A stretch of DNA of 64,000 nt from Corbicula japonica (taxonomy: Eukaryota > Mollusca > Bivalvia > Venerida > Cyrenidae), in assembly GCA_038501625.1 (NCBI GenBank), contig JAZAYU010000052.1, forward strand, positions 3,315,955-3,379,954. The letters run 5' to 3'. Under the pieces are notes generated by a model. It had not been told where the DNA came from, ran no database searches, and worked only from the letters and a program-made list of their open reading frames with translations. Shown one piece after another: positions 37,701 through 52,700 of the stretch (its first letter is position 1; the number at the start of each line of letters is the position of its first letter). The translations under genes and the position numbers were made by a program.

Positions 37701-40700
37701 ACACAAGTGGAATAAACTGAATAATTAGATCACAAGAATTGATTAATCCTTTGGATTTAACATGTGTGTGAGTGTGAGTGACCAGTACAGATCCAGATCA
37801 GCCAGCATCTGTGCTGTCTGATCTGGATCAACACTGGTCATCAATTGTCTGATATAGCACATTCTATATGCAAACAGTGTAGATCCTGATCAGATGGCAC
37901 AGACGGGCTGTCTTATCTGATTCTACACTGTTCTCCAATGGAGAATGGCCATATCCCACAGAGTTAACCCTTTCCTGTATAGATACACCTTTATTGCTAG
38001 GGCGAACAGTTTAGATCCAGATCAGCCAGCTCATCTGTGCCGTCTGATCAGGATCTAAACTGTTCGCTTTTTGATTCATTAGGTTATTTCTGACCAAACT
38101 GCGACCAGTGCAGATCCTGATCAGACGGCACGAATGTGCCGGCTGATCTGGATCTACACTATTCGCACATGCGTAAAAATGTGTATATATCAAGGAAAGG
38201 GTTAAGGGTTTACTTGTTTTTAAAATATACTGGAACACACAAGGCAGCATTTGGCCCCTCAACATTATACCAGGGTGGGACAGTCTCAATATTCTATAGA
38301 AATATTGTCCCCTGACAGCAAAAGAACATTTCCTTCCTTTAAGAACAAATCTCAGTTCTTTGCAACTAAAAATAATTGTTAAGTTTATTAGACATGAAGT
38401 GGAACTAGTTTCTCTGGCCCAAATTCCCATCCCAACCTGTGACATTCCTGTCTGTTGCAGGTAATTAACACATTGTTAAAAAAATGAACAAGTTCAAACA
38501 AAGCATGCAAACACTAACCAACTCTCTTCTCAAGTGTTGCATTCCAAGTGGGTTCACTCATTCCATGACGGTTCTCAGCCCTAACTCTGAACTCATATTC
38601 CTTATCCGGCTTCAAATGCCTAACTGTAGCAGATGTGCCTGGTACATTCATCGAAACTTTAGACCATTCTCTGCCAGGCAGTTCCCTTGCCTCGACTATG
38701 TACACTATATTTCTTGCATCATCTGGGAGGTCATATGTCTGAGCCGGTAGCCAAGACAGACGCACAGAATCCTCATGTTTATTCAAAATGGCTGGCCTAT
38801 CAAATGGCATTTTAGGTAAGGCTTTGACTTTCTCTTCTCTGCCTAAGGATGATGATCGTCGTCTAGGAATTTGGTACGTTGGTCTAGTTGTAGAAGTTAA
38901 GTCATAAGGACGAATAGGACTCTCATATCTTGCCGAGCTGGAGTCATATTTACTGACAGGGCTCTCGTAAGTTTTGTATCCACTGTCATATGGTCGAACT
39001 GGGCTCTCATATGGCTTAACTGTAGTGTCATATGGTCGAATTGGACTCTCGTATGGCCGAATAGGACTTATGTCATACTGTCTCATAGGAGTTTCATATT
39101 TGATGGAGCTCAACTCATACTTTCCAATAGGGCTCTCATAGGATGTAAAACTGTTGTCATATTGTCTGATAGGGCTCTCAAATCTTGTGGAAATACTCTC
39201 ATATTGTCTTATTGGGCTCTCATAGGATCTTTTAGGGCTTCCATATCTAGTGTCCATCTTGGGCCTGTAGCTTTCCGGACTTTCAAATCTTTTGTCATAT
39301 TTTGGTTTGTAGCTTTCATACTGTCGTGTTGGACTCTCATAGGAACTTTTGGGGCTTTCGTAAGATGTCTTGGGACTGTCATATGACTTTGGAATCTCAA
39401 AAGATGTCTTAGGAGTTTCATAGGATCTCTTAGGGCTCTCATATTCCAGTTGTCTTTTAGCTCTCGGAACATAACTTTCTTCGAGTTTCTTAGAAGACAG
39501 AGGCGTCTCATAGCCTTTTTTGCCAGCTGCTGCAGACATAACAATAACAGTGCAAGAAACAATGAGGAACACACGCAATGTGCATCAACTTCTGAACAAA
39601 CTACTCACCCACTGAATAAAACAGTGTTCTTCTCAAAATTTTCACACAGTTTTTGTAGCAGTTTAACAATAAATATTATTCATTGTCACAACATAAAATG
39701 TTTTACGGTTTTCACACTGTTTTAATCAATGGTGTAAATAAGCTGATAATTTAGAATACCGGTAAGCATATGGTAATATTGAGGATGTATATTTCAAGTA
39801 CTTTGTAATTTTATGATTTCACATGGGTTTGGTTGTCGCACATTTTGTGCTGTTAAAACACATTCAGGCCAACTTCACCATTCATTAATGCATCATTGAG
39901 TTATACTAAAATTGTAAATATATGCTCATATCATTTCAGTCATTGGTAGCTTCTATATATATAAATATTTGTCAAGAATAATTCTTTACATTTCGCTCAG
40001 TCACTGGATTAATTGCTTAAAGAAATTAACTTCTAAATACAGAACAATAATTACATTTTGAAAACAATCTTCCAAAACATCAAAACTCATGAACTCAATG
40101 TCACAACACTCATATCTTACACATAAATCATAAGCTAAGTGCAAAAACAATTTAAGTACCATTGAAATAATAATGAGTTATATTGTTTTTGCACTAAGGT
40201 GACATAAAAATTTAATGCTCTGAAATTCAACAAACCGCACAAATTTCTGAAAGCAAGAATTTTTATTTAAGCATCACATGATTTCAGCATGAAAATTCAC
40301 AAACTTGCAGGGAACTTATCAAACTTGCTGGAAATATTTCAAACCAGTCCTGTGCTTGACAAACCTGTGCATGAAAACATTCAAACATTTATAAAACTTT
40401 TCCAACTTTTCAGGAAGCATGCAGAAGCATTGAAAATAAGCTTTACCCTTTACTCCATTGCCCAAGGTTATAAAACTGAGCATGGAAACCAGTCTCAAAT
40501 CTCAAGCATCTGATTGGCTGAAATGGCAACCAGTCGCCATTTCAGCCAATCAGATGCTTGAGATTTGAGACTGGTTTCCAATCTCAGCTTTATAACCTTC
40601 AGCCCATATATATGCCTTTTATCAAGTGTGCATCCGGTGTAGATCCAGATCAGCTGACACATCAGTCCCATCTGATCTCGATCTTAGTGATTGGTTATTT

Positions 40701-43700
40701 TGGAGAGAAAAAAGCCAATAAATCTAACAGCTAACAGTGTAGATCCTGATCAGATGACACAGATGTCAGCCATGTCTCATGAAGTAAAGGGTATATAACA
40801 ACACTGATACACACTGGATGAATAAAGCGAAATTGTTTAGTTATTATATGAATGAAATATTACAAATGTAACCAGATTTGAATGTTAAATTTTTTTATCA
40901 GATTTCAATTTTTTCTGTAAATTATTTATCATTACTAAACCAAAACATGAAAATCTTCTAGAAGAAAGAGCACATAACATAAGGTGAAATTTTTGCTGTT
41001 ATTATAGAACTTGAATATTACTAAGCTGTTTCAAACATGGGGTACCTTCAAATCTGTCCGAGTCTAAATACGGGCGTTTTGCTAATGTAGAGTCATCCAC
41101 CGAGTATTTTTCAGGTGTATATCTGTCTTTTCGTGATGTTCCTGAAAGTGACATAATAATGGTACTAGTTAAATCTTCAGACCAGTGTAAACTCTTAACC
41201 CTTTCCTGTATAGATACGCATTTTTACGCATGTGCGACCAGTGTAGATCCAGATCAGCCAACACATCTGTGCCGTCTGATCAGGATATGCACTGGTCGCA
41301 TTTTGGTCAGAAATAACTTAATAAATCAAGAAGCGAACAGTTTAGATCCTGATCAGACGGCACGGATGTGCAGGCTGATCTGGATCTAAACTGTTCGCCC
41401 TTGCAATTAAGGTGTGTCTGTACAGGAAAGGGTTAAATATTGATATGGTTGGTTTGTAATAACTTTTCAACTGAGCTGTGAGAGTGTACACCCTGATCAG
41501 ACTGTCAAGAAGCCCCAGCTGATCTTAGTCAGAATTAGTCACAAATGACATATTCAATGATTAGAAATTAACCCTTTACTCCCTATATATATATTTTAGC
41601 ATGTGTGAAACCAGTGTAGAACCAGATCACCTGCATATTTCAGCCATCTGATCTGCATTTACACTGGTCAATTCATCTTCAAAAATAGCTTAATTAATCT
41701 ATACTGAGTATAAATGAATATTGGGCAGATCCTGATCAGATAGCATGGATGTGCTGGCTGATCTGGATCTACACAGATTGTCCATGAAATATAAGTGTAT
41801 GTATGAAGTAAAGAGTAAACATTAATCCTTCTGGCAAGAGCTACTCAAACTGAAACTGAAATCTGCAAGCAGTGCGGACCCTTATCAGCCTGCTCTGAAA
41901 GAAATTTTACTTACTTTCCTCAATACCTTTTTCTGGGATATACCGGTCTTTCTTGGTTGTGTCTGTAAGTAAATAAAGAAAAAATACATTAAATGTATTC
42001 TGTAGAATAATAAAAAGGCAGAAACTTCAAAATTTTCTGAAGCTAAGCAGATCGTGACTGTGAAATTTTCATTTTTTTAATTCAGTATTAAAATCTGTCT
42101 TAAGATCAGTATAAGAGATCATTTAATCATTGTCAGTGGAAACAACATTAGCTCCTGGGCTAGTTGTACCTGTAATCTAATGCATTCATCAACTAACTAA
42201 ATAATCACCCACTATACCTTCAAGCTTGAGGGCAGCTGTTGAGGAAGATTTGCCCTGGTTGTTTGAGATGATACAGGTATATACTCCAGTATCTGATGCA
42301 CTCACATTGTCAATCACAAGCTGACCTAGGCCGTTTTCAAAGGTCATATGATAATGCTTGTCAGGGGCAATAACTCTTCCATCCTTCATCCTTGTAACAA
42401 ATTAAATCAATTCTTCAATAAATTTTTACAGTATGAAATTTTGTATGAAACACTTATAATTCTTCATAAATTATTGTTCAAGGCAATGAAAGAATTTTGT
42501 AAACATTCCAAAATTGCTTGGCTATCATAAACTTGTGTTAATTTAACAGTATAGTTGAAGATTACTATGTAAAAATAAAAAAAAACTATATTCAAGAACT
42601 GACACAACAGTTTCAAACTCATATTTGCCATTAGTGAGCCTGTAAAAAATAACAAATTTCCCCTAATCAAATTCATTGATCAAGACAAGTTCTGTCATAT
42701 GATACAACTACTCACCAGGAAATCTCTGGATCAGGAATTCCCATGACCCTAACCTCAAATGTGGCCTTTGACCCTTCCTTGACCTCCACATCCTGCAGAC
42801 GCTTGGTGAATGTCGGTACATAGCCGTACTTGGAATCAGTTTCATCTTGACCCATTCTAAAAACATTGATGAATTAATTAATGACTTAACAAAATTAGTT
42901 GATGCAAAATATATGTGTTTTTAGAATCAACCATTAGATCTATCATGGCATCATGTAATGTTTCAGGTTGCCGTGCTTTATCCAAAGTGCAGTGAGATTC
43001 ATTACATTGGCACCTGATGTAGCAGCCCAAGATTGACTTTTATAATTTAAACAAGAAAAAACAAATAAATATATACCATCTTGTAAATGACATGCTCCGT
43101 TAATGACTGAACTCATCTTCCTTACCTATTTTTTTTCTTTAGGACCTAAATAATATTATGTGTATTCTGATATACTTTGAATGCATATAAAATTGTTGGC
43201 ACAAAATTTGATGGTTTTTAAAAGAACAGTATTTTTGGAAGTTCTTATAGTCAGGAAATCATCTTTTTTCTAGGGTGTTCTTAACCAAATTTCATGACAC
43301 ATACAACTTTTATTAAAAGGGCAAACATTGTAAACCCAGATCAGCTGGCAGATACATGATATCTGATCTTTATCTACACTGTTCGCTTCTAGATTCATTA
43401 AGTTATTTCTGACAAAGAATCTAACAGTGTAGATCCTGATCAGGCTGCAGATACGCTGGCTGATCTGAATCCAGACTGTTTATACATGCCATAAACACAT
43501 TTATATGGATGAAAGGGTTATTCAGAGATTTATTAGCATCTAAAATGCAGATGAAACAATACAACAGCATTTACCCAGCTTTCTCGGGTGTGTCACGGAT
43601 GTACTTGCTCTCGCGCACATTAAGGTTGGCACTACAGTAGACCTCACCCTCGTCATTTACAGCTTTACATGTGATCTTGCCGCTGTCATCGAACCTGGCA

Positions 43701-46700
43701 TTCTTTATTATCAGCGTGTAAGCATCACCTTCTTGCTTGATGATAAATCTTCTGTTGCTATCCTGAACATGAAAAACAGTTCCATCAGCAACATAAAAAA
43801 TACATGGGAAGCCTCATATAACAGTTAAAATTTTGATAGATCAGTGAGAAATCATCATTTTGTACTACCAGTAATTTGTAAGCTTAAGAGTCTAGCAGGA
43901 ATTTTATTGGCTGAAATAAACCCAAAGGCGTATGTGATTCCTTTTGAAACAGCTCTAAGATCTCATTCCAATACCCTCAACAGTGGTTCTTTCGAGGATA
44001 AGACTACAGTGAAGTACACTACCAATGACCAAGATCATAAATCTAAATCTGGAGACAGTCGCCATTTCAGCCAATCAGATTCTTAAGATTTGAGACCGAT
44101 CTCAAAACTTAGTTTTATGATCTTGGGTCCTAAATATTACAACTTACGGAGATAGGTTTGTGCTCAAACATCCAGGTAACCTCGGGGCGAGGCTCACCAA
44201 CAATGACACACGTAAACTTCACTTCTTCCCCGTCTTTGGCGTTAATGTGATCAATCTTCTTCAAGAATTTCGGTAACATTCTACCGTGTAACTTGTCTTC
44301 AATCACAGTCAACCTCGCACTACAGGTTGCTTCTCCCAGTGGGTTACTGAAATAAAAAAAATAAAGCTGCCTATTCTCAATTCAGGGAGGAATAATTCAA
44401 TGTTCTAATTTTGTATTTTGCCATTATATGAATTGAATTGAATTTATGCCTCTTGATATGTGACCAAGAACCTTTTAACAAACTTTCGAAGATTTCCTGA
44501 AAAGCACTTTTACATTCAGATGTTATTTCTTTATATATCCACAAATTATTATTGAATGTGGATATCATATTACTATCCTCTATTAATATTACATTTATTT
44601 ACAAAATTACAAACTGACATCAGCTCAAGTCTGTAAGACAGCCTAATTTGTGGGAAATTTGTCTCTGTTAGTATATTTATATATTTTCAGTTTTTGCTAC
44701 TTTTTGAACAGTTTGTATTTCATTTTGTAATAAACAGTTGATAATGTTATTAATAATTCTGACGGCATTACATATTTATTCCTATAAATTGCATAAGAAA
44801 CAATGTCATATGCTCAACTTCATGATGTCTAGAAGACACTATAAATGGCATTTCATAAAAAATTCAACCAAGTTTTTATCTATCAAGTCAGGCATTGCTC
44901 TACAAGCATTTTACCTGAGCTGACAAGTATATTGACCGGACTGGTCCACTTTGGGTGATTTTATCTCCAGACTGACCACCCCGTCTTTGTGTCTCATCCT
45001 GACGCCTGGAACCTCCTTGATCTCCAGGTCATCCAGCAGCCATGTGACACTAGGCTGAGGACGTCCAGCTATCAGACATTTGAAATCGGTGGCAGTTCCC
45101 TCGGTTGTCTGCTGGTCATAGAACCTGGTGAGGAATTTAGGGGCAATGTCTCCTTCTTCTGGTTGCTCTGTCAATGCTGAAATATTTACACATTCAAAAT
45201 GAAGTCTCTAACTTTCTACCATAATTAACAATGTCAGTTTTATGAGAAATGAAGTCCTTTATTGACAAAGCAGTGCTTCTAAGTACTGTAAAATTAAATG
45301 CCCTCGGGAGCATGCATTTTCTGAAAGTTGGGTGCTTCTAATTTACATTAAATAACTGATTTTTCCATAAAAAATAACACAGGGATACTAATTAGAGTAG
45401 GAGCATTTAAAATATATTTTGAAGTATGTTTTTTAAAAGGGTACATGTGGTTTTGTCACAAGATTCATAATTTGCCTATTTTGAGGCATCTAGTAAGGAA
45501 CTTAGTAGATTTGTGTAACTCTCAATTCATATTACAATACTTGAATATTTGGAAGTAAAAAAATCAATAACATTTCTGGAGAAATCCACAATTTTATATT
45601 TTGTCAATTTATAAAACAGATATTTCTGTTTCTGAATTTTTTTATATCATCTTCTCCACAGGTGTAACTCCTATTGCCAGCCCAGCAGTGTAGATCCAGA
45701 TCAGCTAGCACATCTGTGCCATTTGATCCAGATCTATACTTTTAGAGTCTTGGTCAAACATAACCAAATAACAAATGTTAAACTCATTTACCAATAACAT
45801 TGAGATAAGCTTCTGTCATGGCTTCACCAAACTTGTTACGTGCCCAGCATGTGTAGCGACCCGTGTCGGCAATACGGACATCTTGTATCAGAAGGGAGTA
45901 GATTTCATTGTTGAAATTAAGCAGCTTGAAGCGGTCAGCAGCCTCAACAACCTTCCCATCTCTCATCCTGAAATACACAAGATTAATATTAAATCCTGGA
46001 CCCAATACATTAAAAAAATACAGTTGCTGATAATTTCTTTTGGAATCGCCATGATTTAGATCACACAACAAAACTACAAAACTATTAATTACAAACTTAA
46101 TTACAAAACTATTAGACAAGAAAAAGTCGTCGCCCCGCGCCGAAAACCAGGTTTTCATTTAATACTTATACTTTTGTAAAGAAAATATCTGATATGAAGA
46201 AAGTGAACTTCTATTTTTAGCAACAGTGACATTGATCTTGATCACAGACTTCTGAGTAGAAATCCAAGTTGCGTCTTGGTATCAGCTACCCAAAGAAAGT
46301 TTGGTGTCAACAGATCACAGCTAACCCAAGTAATAAGGAGAAACCTAAATTTCTATTTTAAGCAAAAATGACATAGACCTTTATCACAGACACATGGGTA
46401 TCAATCCTAAGTAGTGTCTTGATATAAGCAACCCACAAACCAAGTTTGGTGTCAATAGGCCAAAGAAAACTCAAGCTATTGAGCAGAAACAGAATTTCTA
46501 TTTTTAGCTACAGTGACCTTGAGCTTTATCACTGGCGCCTGGGTAGCAATCTCAAGCTGCATCTTGATATTAGATACCAACACTAAGTTCGGCGTAAATA
46601 TACCAAAGCAAACTCAAGTTATTGAGGGAAAACTGAATTTCTATTTTTAGCAACAGTGACCTTGACCTTGATCACAGATACCTGTGGCAATCCCAAGCTG

Positions 46701-49700
46701 TCTTTTGATATCAGCTACTCATATACTAAGTTTGGCATCCAGAGGTAAAAGCAAACTCTAGTTATTGAGGGAAAGCTGAATTTCTATATTTAGCAAGTGA
46801 CCTTGACCTTTATCACAGACACCTGGGTAGCAATCTCAAGCTGCCTGTTTATATAAGCTACCCACAAACCAAGCTAAGCGTCAACAGGCAACTTGGCATC
46901 AACAGATAACATTCACAAAATACTTAACAAAAATCTAAGTCAAAAAGGGGCATAACTTTTGGAAAACACAGTCAGGGGTTATGAAACTTGACCTGGTAAT
47001 TGGTACTGTGATGTGAAACAATTATGTAAAGTTTCAAAGCTATACCTTGAATAGTAACTGAGAAAAACACAACTTTCACCAAAAAAATTAACAAAATTTC
47101 TAAGTGAAAAAGGGGCATAACTTTGTAAAAACTCAGTCAGGGATTATGAAACTTGTCCTGATAATTGGTATTGATATGTCAGACAACTATGTTAAGTTTC
47201 AAAGTTGTACCTTGAACGGTTACTGAGAAAAATACAACTTTCACAAAAAACTTCACAAAATTTCTAAGTGAAAAAGGGGCATAACTTTGTCAAAATACAG
47301 TCAGGGATTATGAAACTTGTCCTGATAATTGGTATTGATATGTCAGACAACTATGTTAAGTTTCAAAGTTGTACCTTGAACGGTTACTGAGAAAAATACA
47401 ACTTTCACAAAAAACTTCACAAAATTTCTAAGTGAAAAAGGGGCATAACTTTGTCAAAATACAGTCAGAGATTATGAAACTTGTCCTGATAATTGGTATT
47501 GATATGTCAGAAAACTATGATGTTAAGTTTCAAAGTTGTACCTTGAACGGTTACTGAGAAAAACACAACTTTCACAAAAAACTTCACAAAATTTCTAAGT
47601 GAAAAAGGGGCATAACTTTGTCAAAATACAGTCAGGGATTATGAAACTTGTCCTGATAATTGGTATTGATATGTCAGACAACTATGTTAAGTTTCAAAGT
47701 TGTACCTTGAACGGTTACTGAGAAAAATACAACTTTCACAAAAAACTTGACAAAATGTTGACGCCCGCCCGCCCGCCCGCCTGCCCGCCCAACGACATAC
47801 CCCAATCTAATAACCAGGATTTTTCTAAAGAAAACCTGGTTAAAAATTGTAAAAAAAGTCCAAATCAATGTTTACTTAATCATGGTAATTAATTGTTTGA
47901 TTTTTAAGTTGATATTCAAGTGATTTTTTATTGATCTACCATTGCCCAAGATCATAAAAGTGAAAATGCATGTCAGCAAATCAGATGTTTGAGATTTACA
48001 TATAGTCTCCAAACTCAGTCTTGAGCCGTGCCACCAAAAAGCAAACTAGTTGGCAAGATAGTACAAGAGTGTCACTTGCTCAGCCATTGCCTGGTTACTT
48101 ACTTTTTCACAACTACTTTGAATTTTGTAAGTGATTTTTCCCTTCACTCCCTTTATTCAGGTTTTGTTGCACGTGTAGATCCAGATTAGCTGGCACAACT
48201 GTGCCATCTAACTATGGATCTGCACTGTTTGCTTCTTGGTTAGAAATAATTAAAGGAATCTACAAATTAATTAAATGAATCTACAAACAGACAATGTAGA
48301 CCGTTATCAAATCACACAGATGTGCTGGCTGATCTCGATCGACACTGTTTACACATGAAAATGAAATTATATCTATGGAGTTTAGGGTGGGCATTTATCT
48401 GGATGCAAATATGATGTATAAAAATACAGAACTAACAATTTACAGTTTAGATCAAGGATTTCAACTGTCCTCTTTAAGATGCATAATTAGTTTATTTCTG
48501 ACAGGATGTGAAAACTTTAGATCCAGATCAAATGGCACAGATGTGCTGGCTGATCTGGATATAAACTGGTCTCCCATGTGATAAAAGCTGAATATATGGA
48601 GAAAAAGGTTAACCATTCACAGAACTGTAAAAGCAAGCATTTAGGACTAATTTAGCTTCAAGTTTTCATGAAAAATCCAGTAAACAACTTACCACACAAT
48701 TTCTGGTCTAGGATAGGCGACCACTCTGCAGTCAAATCTGGCGATTCTTCCCTCAGCCACCTCACAGCTGGACATCTGGAAGAAGTAGGCCGGAGTTGTA
48801 AAATCCATATCCATCGGGCTGTCTGTGATAGGCTGTGCTGGTAATCCCCTACCTGTTGATGAACAAGAAAATGGCCCAATTTAATTTTGGTTCATAAAAA
48901 TTATTACAGATTTATAGAATACTAAAAACTTGTAAATACTTTAAGTTTCAAAATAGTGTGTATATGTCATAAAGGTAAGAAAACACAGTTAGGGACCTAG
49001 ACAGTAAGAAAGAAAGGTAACATGCGTAAAAAGATGAAAACACAGGTCATAAGTGTACAAATTGGTCATGAACAGAAGTCTTAATCAGTCAAATATTTTT
49101 AAGGCCTTAGGTTTATAAGGGTCCGACAATATGGTCAAACTCATTAAGGACATAAATATAGGTCAGATATGTATCAAGGTCAGCATGAAGGATAATACAT
49201 GTCTGGTATACAATTGGTTAGGTGCACTGACTAAGTGATATAACCACTTTGAAGCTAATACATGTGCAAGTATGTTGGAGGAAGATCAATGATGCACGTC
49301 CTGGCAATATTGTAGGCATGCCTAGGCCTTTCCTGGACTTTGAATTCAGCTGGGTTCTAAACAACTAACTTGATGGTCAGTAATCTTAACAAATGGGCTG
49401 TCACAGTCTACCCCTTGCAAAAGATTGAAATTCTCTGTTTTTTATTATAATGAACACAAAAAGTTATCTATTTTTTAAGTTAGTTCCCTAACACAAAGAG
49501 CTGAGAGTAAAGCAAACAGAATCATTATGAAAATAACCTTATTTTTTGTTATATAAAAAATTATATCAAACAACAAGATTAAATACCGTCTGTCAATGTG
49601 AACTCAGCGGAGCACATTATAGAACCGTTCACATTCATTGCTCTTGCTGTATATATTCCAACATCCTCTTCTCTTGCCGATGGAAACACCAGTGTGTTGG

Positions 49701-52700
49701 AACCTTCATCAACTATCACCTGGCAACCATCTGAGGCTTTCAGAGGGCGGTTGTTCTTCAGCCAAAGGATTTTGGGTAATGGTGTGCCCGAAACAACACA
49801 TTCCAGCTGGGCAGTCTCTCCAGCTAAATGGTGGAAAGTTTGAAAATATTAATTCTATACTGATAAGTCTTTAATTTGCAATTAGGTTTATAAATGCGCT
49901 AGATATGAACTTTGTTGAAAATACCATTATTTAAAAAATTGATCTATAGATTGTTTTCTCTACTACCTATTTTTAATTAAACTCTGTTTAAAGTTTTGTT
50001 TCAAGGTGAAATATCTTTTAATTATCAGACAAACACTTTTCATAAACAATAGTGCTGTGATGTTGCTCATGATTTTTCAAGAACAATAAGCAGTCTATAT
50101 AAAAATAAAGAATATTAAGTATCTTTTGTCTGAGCAAGATTCAGACAAAGGAAACTTTTCTTTTTGGTAGTAAAGAGTCTCTGCCCAAAAACTGTTTCCA
50201 TGGGGATGAATTATCATATCTGAGCATGCATGATAGATTCATTTTCTTGCATTATGTAAATCTTTTTTCACTCTTAAATTTTTTTATAACTGATTGCTGA
50301 TATAGTAACTTGTATTTTGTAAGTAGCAAAGTAATTAATGATTTGATTTTCTCATGTATGATAGTGCAAATACCACAGTGTGTGACTTGTATCATAGTGA
50401 GGGTGTTTAATGAATTTTTACAGGCATTGAAATACTGATATTGTATGCACTTTTTCTTGTTGTAAACACAAGATTAACCCTTTTCTCCCTGGAATATGGC
50501 TGTTGTCGATGGGCAAACAGTTTAGATCCAGATCAGCCTACAGATTCATGTCTTCTTATGGGGATCTACACTGTTCGCTTTAGATTCATTGGGTTATTTC
50601 TGATCAATAGGCAACCTGTGTAGATCCAGGACACTGGTTTCATATGCAATAAAATCCATAAAAATGGAGTAAAGGTTAAGTCTCATAAAGTGTTTTAGTA
50701 CTTTTCCTTATGACTATGCTTTTGGCATTAAGACCATTTTTAACTTAAGTAACTAAACCTAAGCTTAAAAGCCAAACCCTAAATTTCATGTATCAAGTAC
50801 ATACATTTAGCAGTGACACTCTTGAGTCTTCTCTTGAACATCGGTCTTGTGGTACCATCATTGTATTCTGTAAACTCTACTGAATCTGGGGTCGAAAATT
50901 CTGGAAATGTAGCAAAATAGTGAATCATGCATATCAGTAATAGCCACATTCAGACCATACAGCCTCACCACATGGCCGGAAATGAAAGAATGGGTTAAAA
51001 TATGCAATGTGTAATAAGACACCACAAACAATGAGCATAAAAATGAACATGAGGTGTCAACACCTTGGAACAGTCAGTGACATAACAATTTCGCACTGTG
51101 GTTTTAAACAGGTTCTAGGGTGCACCAAGCTCACAGCCGCCCCATCAGGTTCTCATATGTAAAAGCAATTACACATTTCCTTGGTGAATTAGCTCCAACT
51201 TAACTATCAACAACAATGTTGCATGCAAAACTACACAAACATATATATATATATATAATATAAGAAGCTAATGGCATTGTCAAGCCAACGTATGTGGAAA
51301 CTCAAGACAATCTGGAAACCATACAGCAAGAACACAGTAAAGTGATTAAAATGTCAGAAAACACATATCTTCTCCTTAATTACTCCTTGAAGACAGCTTA
51401 TCACATTTCTACACTTACACAAAAAAGTGACTTAATTCCAGACTAGATATTTAACTTTTCCTCCATTAATATGACTTTTATTCAATGGGAAAACAGTGTA
51501 GATCTAGATAAGCTAGCACATCAGTGCCATCTGATCAGGATCTACACGTTTTGCTTTTAGATATATTTGTTTATGTCTGTCCAAGAAGCAAATAGTGTAA
51601 ATCCAGATCAGACGGCACTGACGCTGTTTTTACATGCAATAAAACCCATATATATATGGAGGAAAATGTTAAATGATAAATGGTCTCTGCAACACAAGTT
51701 GGAAAGTTTAATTCTACCTTTCTTTGGTCCAAGATTCTCACTAAAACCCAGTCTTTTCTGAAGTTCTTTATTAGAATCTGGGTCCGTATCCATTTCTTTA
51801 CGCTTCATCTTGGGCGTACTGGTCATCTTTGGACTGGGCGACTTCATTTTACGTCTCTCAGGCATGGCTGCTTCTTCTGAAACATTAAATCTTATGTCTT
51901 ATAATGTGAAATCCTTTAACCCTATACCCAATGGGATATGGCTGTTGTTTGAGGGCAAACTGTGTAAAACCATAACAGCCACCACATGCTGTATGTAATG
52001 GATCTACACCATTTGCACATGGGATAAAACCTTCCTTATTGACCAATTTATGCAATCTGCTATATACTAAAACATAAAACTTTACATCTTTCTTTTAAGG
52101 GCTTAGGATAAAAGGAATTTACAAGAGTTTATTTGTTAGTTTAAATGGCATTGTCTAAAAAAAAATAGAAAAAACTTTTGGAATCCAGAAATTTTCAGTT
52201 TGGATATTTCATAATTTTCTTTTTCATCTATTGGTGATTTTACCAGTACCTGATTATTGGCACAAAATGTTATTTACCAGGATTTATATCTCTGAATCCA
52301 TCTGAATTCTATCACTGACTAAGCATGCTATCTCAGAGGTGAATATTCCATCTCTCTGCCAAAAATGTGTAGGTGTAATCATGGTAATGGCATTTAAATT
52401 ATTATCTACCATAGTTATCATAAAAATATGTTCATAATTCTATCTGCATCTTACTGTGCTTGACAACAGAAATCTGAATCATTGTTTACTAAATCAGCCA
52501 TTCTTTGTGTTTTCATTCACAAATGCTCAGAAAGGTAATGTGTCATGAAAAATATTCAAAAAGGTTGTTACACTACAAATATCAAAAAGGTTGTTTCCCC
52601 ACAAATACTCAAAAAGGTTGTTTTCCTACAAATACAAAAATAAAGGTTGTTTTCCCACAAATACAAAAATAAGGTTGTTTCCCCACAAATACTCAAAAGG

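Noticed and set aside
39530..39578. Apparent signal peptide (MRVFLIVSCTVIVMS) before the YESP repeat
   Set aside because: It is the pyrimidine-rich end of the intron read in frame. The acceptor CAG at 39530-39532 and phase 1 agreement with the exon at 41046 show that coding starts at 39529.
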